Source: Actinomycetes bacterium (GTDB lineage: Bacteria; Actinomycetota; Acidimicrobiia; Acidimicrobiales; Acidimicrobiaceae). From it: DNA of 7,366 nucleotides. The position numbers and the translations under genes were made by a program. The notes beneath the pieces were generated by a model, which saw only the letters and a list, made by a program, of their open reading frames with translations, was not told the origin of the DNA and ran no database searches. Shown here piece after piece: positions 5,155 through 7,366 of the stretch. Positions within the stretch are counted from its first letter, which is position 1. Each line of letters opens with the position of its first letter. The stretch lies in contig JAKAOC010000106.1 in NCBI GenBank assembly GCA_021823385.1, positions 1-7,366 of the forward strand. The letters are read 5' to 3'.

Positions 5155-6687
5155 ATGATCACCATTAAACCGGGTTCGTTGACACTTGACGAGTTGCGCC
5201 TGGCCTACTTCGAGACCGATGGCGCCGAACTCGACCCCGCCGCAATTTCAGCGATAGCGATGGGCGCGGCCGCGGTCGAGCGGATCGCCGAAAAAGGCGA
5301 TGCCGCCTACGGAATCAATACCGGCTTCGGGCGGCTGGCAAACACGCGGATCGCCCGCGATCAGCTGGAACTGCTGCAGCGCAACCTCGTACTCTCCCAT
5401 GCCGTCGGCATAGGCGACCCCTTGCCCGTGCCCGTGGTGCGCCTGATGATGCTCCTCAAGGTGGCGAGCCTGGCACGTGGATACTCGGGAATCACCCCTG
5501 CGGTCGTCGATGCTCTCCTTGCGCTGCTCAATCGCGGCGCGATACCGGTCATCCCGTCGAAGGGCTCGGTCGGGGCCTCAGGTGACCTGGCGCCGCTGGC
5601 CCACATGGCGGCGGTGCTGTTGGGCGTGGGGGAGGTTTGGATCGACGGCCGGAGACGTCCGGCTCGAGAGGGCCTGGCCCTGGCAGGGCTCGAGCCGATG
5701 GCTCTGCGCGCCAAGGAAGGGCTCGCGCTTCTCAACGGCACCCAGTGCTCCACCGCGATCGCGCTGGCGGGACTCTTCAAAGTGGAGCGCCTCTTCGGAG
5801 CCGCCATTGTCTCAGGCTCGATGTCTGTGGACGCGGCCGCCGGATCGCTCGTCCCCTTCGACGCCCGCATTCACGACCTGAGGGGGCACCAGGGCCAGAT
5901 CGACACCGCTCGCACCTACCTGCAGCTGCTGACCGGCTCGCAAATCGCGTTGAGCCACCAGGACTGCGAGAAGGTGCAGGACCCCTACAGCCTGCGGTGC
6001 CAGCCGCAGGTGATGGGCGCGTGCCTGGACGTGATCCGCACCGCCGGAGCCACGCTGCTGACGGAGGCCAACTCGGTCTCTGATAATCCACTTGTCTTCG
6101 CCGACACCACCGAGGTCCTCTCGGGAGGGAACTTCCATGCCGAGCCGGTTGCCTTCGCGGCGGACATGCTCTCCATCGCGGCTTCGGAGATCGGCGCCCT
6201 GGCCGAGCGGCGAATCGCGCTGCTAATCGACTCCAGCCTTTCGGGTCTTCCGCCCTTCTTGGTCAAGGACGGGGGTGTGAACTCCGGCTTCATGATCGCG
6301 CACGTGACGGCCGCCTCGCTGGCCTCCGAGAACAAGACCCTCGCCCACCCCGCCTCCGTCGACTCCCTTCCCACCTCGGCTAATCAGGAGGATCACGTCT
6401 CCATGGCCACCTTCGCCGCCCGCAAGCTGGGCGACATCGCGGCGAACGTGGCGGGGATAATCGCCATAGAGCTGCTTGCGGCGGCCCAGGGCATCGACCT
6501 TCGCGCGCCGTATGCCACCAGCCCGGGACTGGCCCCGGTGATGGAGCTGATCCGGGCCCACGTCCCCCACTACGACATAGACCACTACCTCGCCGCCGAC
6601 ATCGAGCGCGCCCAGACCTTGGTCGAGGAAGGGTCCGTGTCCGCCTTCTCGCCCTTGGCGATCTTCCCGAAGGTCACCGCAGAGTGA
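5155..6687 (+). CDS. hutH: Histidine ammonia-lyase
   Basis: The cytoplasmic enzyme removes ammonia from L-histidine to give trans-urocanate, the first step of histidine catabolism. It has 510 residues, the usual bacterial size. The Ala141-Ser142-Gly143 triad in [14 protein letters not shown] cyclises to the MIO prosthetic group. Other active-site residues expected from the Pseudomonas enzyme are all in place: Tyr52 (YGINTGFG), His82 (SHAVG), Asn194 (LLNGTQ), Gln275, Tyr278 and Arg281 ([11 protein letters not shown]), and Glu412 (NQEDHVSM). His82 and the LLNGTQ context favour histidine over phenylalanine or tyrosine as substrate. The ATG start has AGGA 6 nt upstream and sits behind a strong promoter framed by two HutC-type operators. 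The last four bases overlap the hutC start (GTGA), so the two genes are co-transcribed and probably translationally coupled. No missing key residue or frameshift was seen. Confidence 0.98.
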   Translation: MITIKPGSLTLDELRLAYFETDGAELDPAAISAIAMGAAAVERIAEKGDAAYGINTGFGRLANTRIARDQLELLQRNLVLSHAVGIGDPLPVPVVRLMMLLKVASLARGYSGITPAVVDALLALLNRGAIPVIPSKGSVGASGDLAPLAHMAAVLLGVGEVWIDGRRRPAREGLALAGLEPMALRAKEGLALLNGTQCSTAIALAGLFKVERLFGAAIVSGSMSVDAAAGSLVPFDARIHDLRGHQGQIDTARTYLQLLTGSQIALSHQDCEKVQDPYSLRCQPQVMGACLDVIRTAGATLLTEANSVSDNPLVFADTTEVLSGGNFHAEPVAFAADMLSIAASEIGALAERRIALLIDSSLSGLPPFLVKDGGVNSGFMIAHVTAASLASENKTLAHPASVDSLPTSANQEDHVSMATFAARKLGDIAANVAGIIAIELLAAAQGIDLRAPYATSPGLAPVMELIRAHVPHYDIDHYLAADIERAQTLVEEGSVSAFSPLAIFPKVTAE

Positions 6688-7366
6688 GCACCCCCGTCGA
6701 AGCACCCGTCTACGAGCAGATCAAGTCCTTCCTACTCCAGGAGATCGGGGAAGGAAGGCTCCGCTCGGGGGACAGGGTCCCTTCGGAGAACGAGCTGGCG
6801 CGGCTGTTTGGCGTGGTGCGCATGACGGCCAACCGAGCCGTGGTGGACCTGGTCCACGAAGGCGTTCTTCACCGCGTAAAGGGATCCGGCACGTTCGTCT
6901 CTCCGGCGCGCTACATCTCGACTCTGGTCGAGATCCGCGACATCAGGAGCGAAGTGATGGCGCGTGGGCATGCCTACCGGGCCGAGCTGCTCACCTCCGG
7001 AGTGGTGGCCCTGAGCCAATCGGAAGCGGCGGAATTGGGCATGGAGCCCGGAGAAGAGGCCTACTCCACCGAGATGCTCCACCTGGAGGACGGCGTGCCG
7101 ATCCAGCTCGAACGCCGCCTGGTCAACCCGGCGGCCGCCCCCGGATACCTCGATCAGGACTTCACCTCCGTCACGCCGACGAACTACCTACTGCAGGTCG
7201 CTCCTCTGCAACGGGCCGAGTACCGGATCCGTGCCGAGGCGCCAAGCGACTCGATCACCAGGACGCTTCGCCTGGCGCCGCACGAACCGGTCCTAGTGCT
7301 GTGGCGCAGAACCTTCTCCCCCGCCACGACCGTCACGGTGGCCGAGCTTTATCACCCCGCCAGCAG
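6684..7366 (+). CDS. hutC: Histidine utilisation repressor, GntR/HutC family (last few residues off the window)
   Basis: The frame from GTG 6684 stays open for 227 codons to the right edge. HutC proteins are about 240 residues, so only a short C-terminal end should be missing. Residues about 8-72 are the winged helix-turn-helix: [14 protein letters not shown], then [21 protein letters not shown] with the recognition helix, then the wing [13 protein letters not shown]. Residues about 90-225 are a UTRA effector domain, seen in [23 protein letters not shown] and in the terminal [10 protein letters not shown], typical of HutC. Known HutC proteins repress hut genes and release DNA on binding urocanate, the product of the adjacent HutH. 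The GTG lies in a GTGA overlap with the hutH stop, with GAAGG (6669-6673) 10 nt upstream. Being in the operon it represses implies negative autoregulation. Confidence 0.95.
   Translation, partial: MSTPVEAPVYEQIKSFLLQEIGEGRLRSGDRVPSENELARLFGVVRMTANRAVVDLVHEGVLHRVKGSGTFVSPARYISTLVEIRDIRSEVMARGHAYRAELLTSGVVALSQSEAAELGMEPGEEAYSTEMLHLEDGVPIQLERRLVNPAAAPGYLDQDFTSVTPTNYLLQVAPLQRAEYRIRAEAPSDSITRTLRLAPHEPVLVLWRRTFSPATTVTVAELYHPAS

Overview
The window is GC-rich, gene-dense DNA that most likely comes from an actinobacterium. The pointers are two alanine-rich lipoproteins, GTG and TTG starts, two possible leaderless genes, a truncated membrane protein of a type common in Actinobacteria, and a Bacillus/actinobacterial-type heme A synthase. 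I cannot name a genus. There are no rRNA or tRNA genes, insertion sequences, CRISPR arrays or phage genes. This looks like ordinary chromosome, with the main interest in its regulatory DNA.

Layout. Positions 1-412 (minus) hold the N-terminal part of a single-pass membrane protein that runs off the left edge. A 290-bp divergent gap (413-702) follows and contains a perfect GGGAC-N4-GTCCC palindrome. Three plus-strand genes come next: a small helical lipoprotein (703-1176), a class I SAM-dependent methyltransferase (1226-1993) and a larger lipoprotein, probably of the LppX/LprG-like type (2086-2931). A class V PLP-dependent aminotransferase-fold enzyme (2977-4023, TTG start) meets a convergent heme A synthase gene, ctaA (4020-4943, minus), tail to tail, with both stop codons inside one CTAG. 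A 211-bp divergent control region (4944-5154) then leads to hutH (5155-6687), which overlaps hutC (6684 to the right edge) by four bases.

Functional reading. The right-hand end is the start of a histidine-utilisation operon. HutH deaminates histidine to urocanate, and HutC is the urocanate-responsive GntR-family repressor. The hutH promoter is clear: TTGACT, 17 bp, TATTAT. It is framed by two inverted copies of a TTGT-N4-ACAA site, one on the -35 box and one just after the expected transcription start. This suggests a self-regulated switch. Later Hut enzymes (HutU, HutI) are not in the window and may lie downstream.

The other genes do not form an obvious pathway. Two GGGAC-N4-G(T/G)CCC palindromes, in the 413-702 gap and between ctaA and hutH, resemble DosR/DevR hypoxia-response boxes. 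This is the most speculative but potentially interesting regulatory signal here. I found no convincing new multi-gene system.
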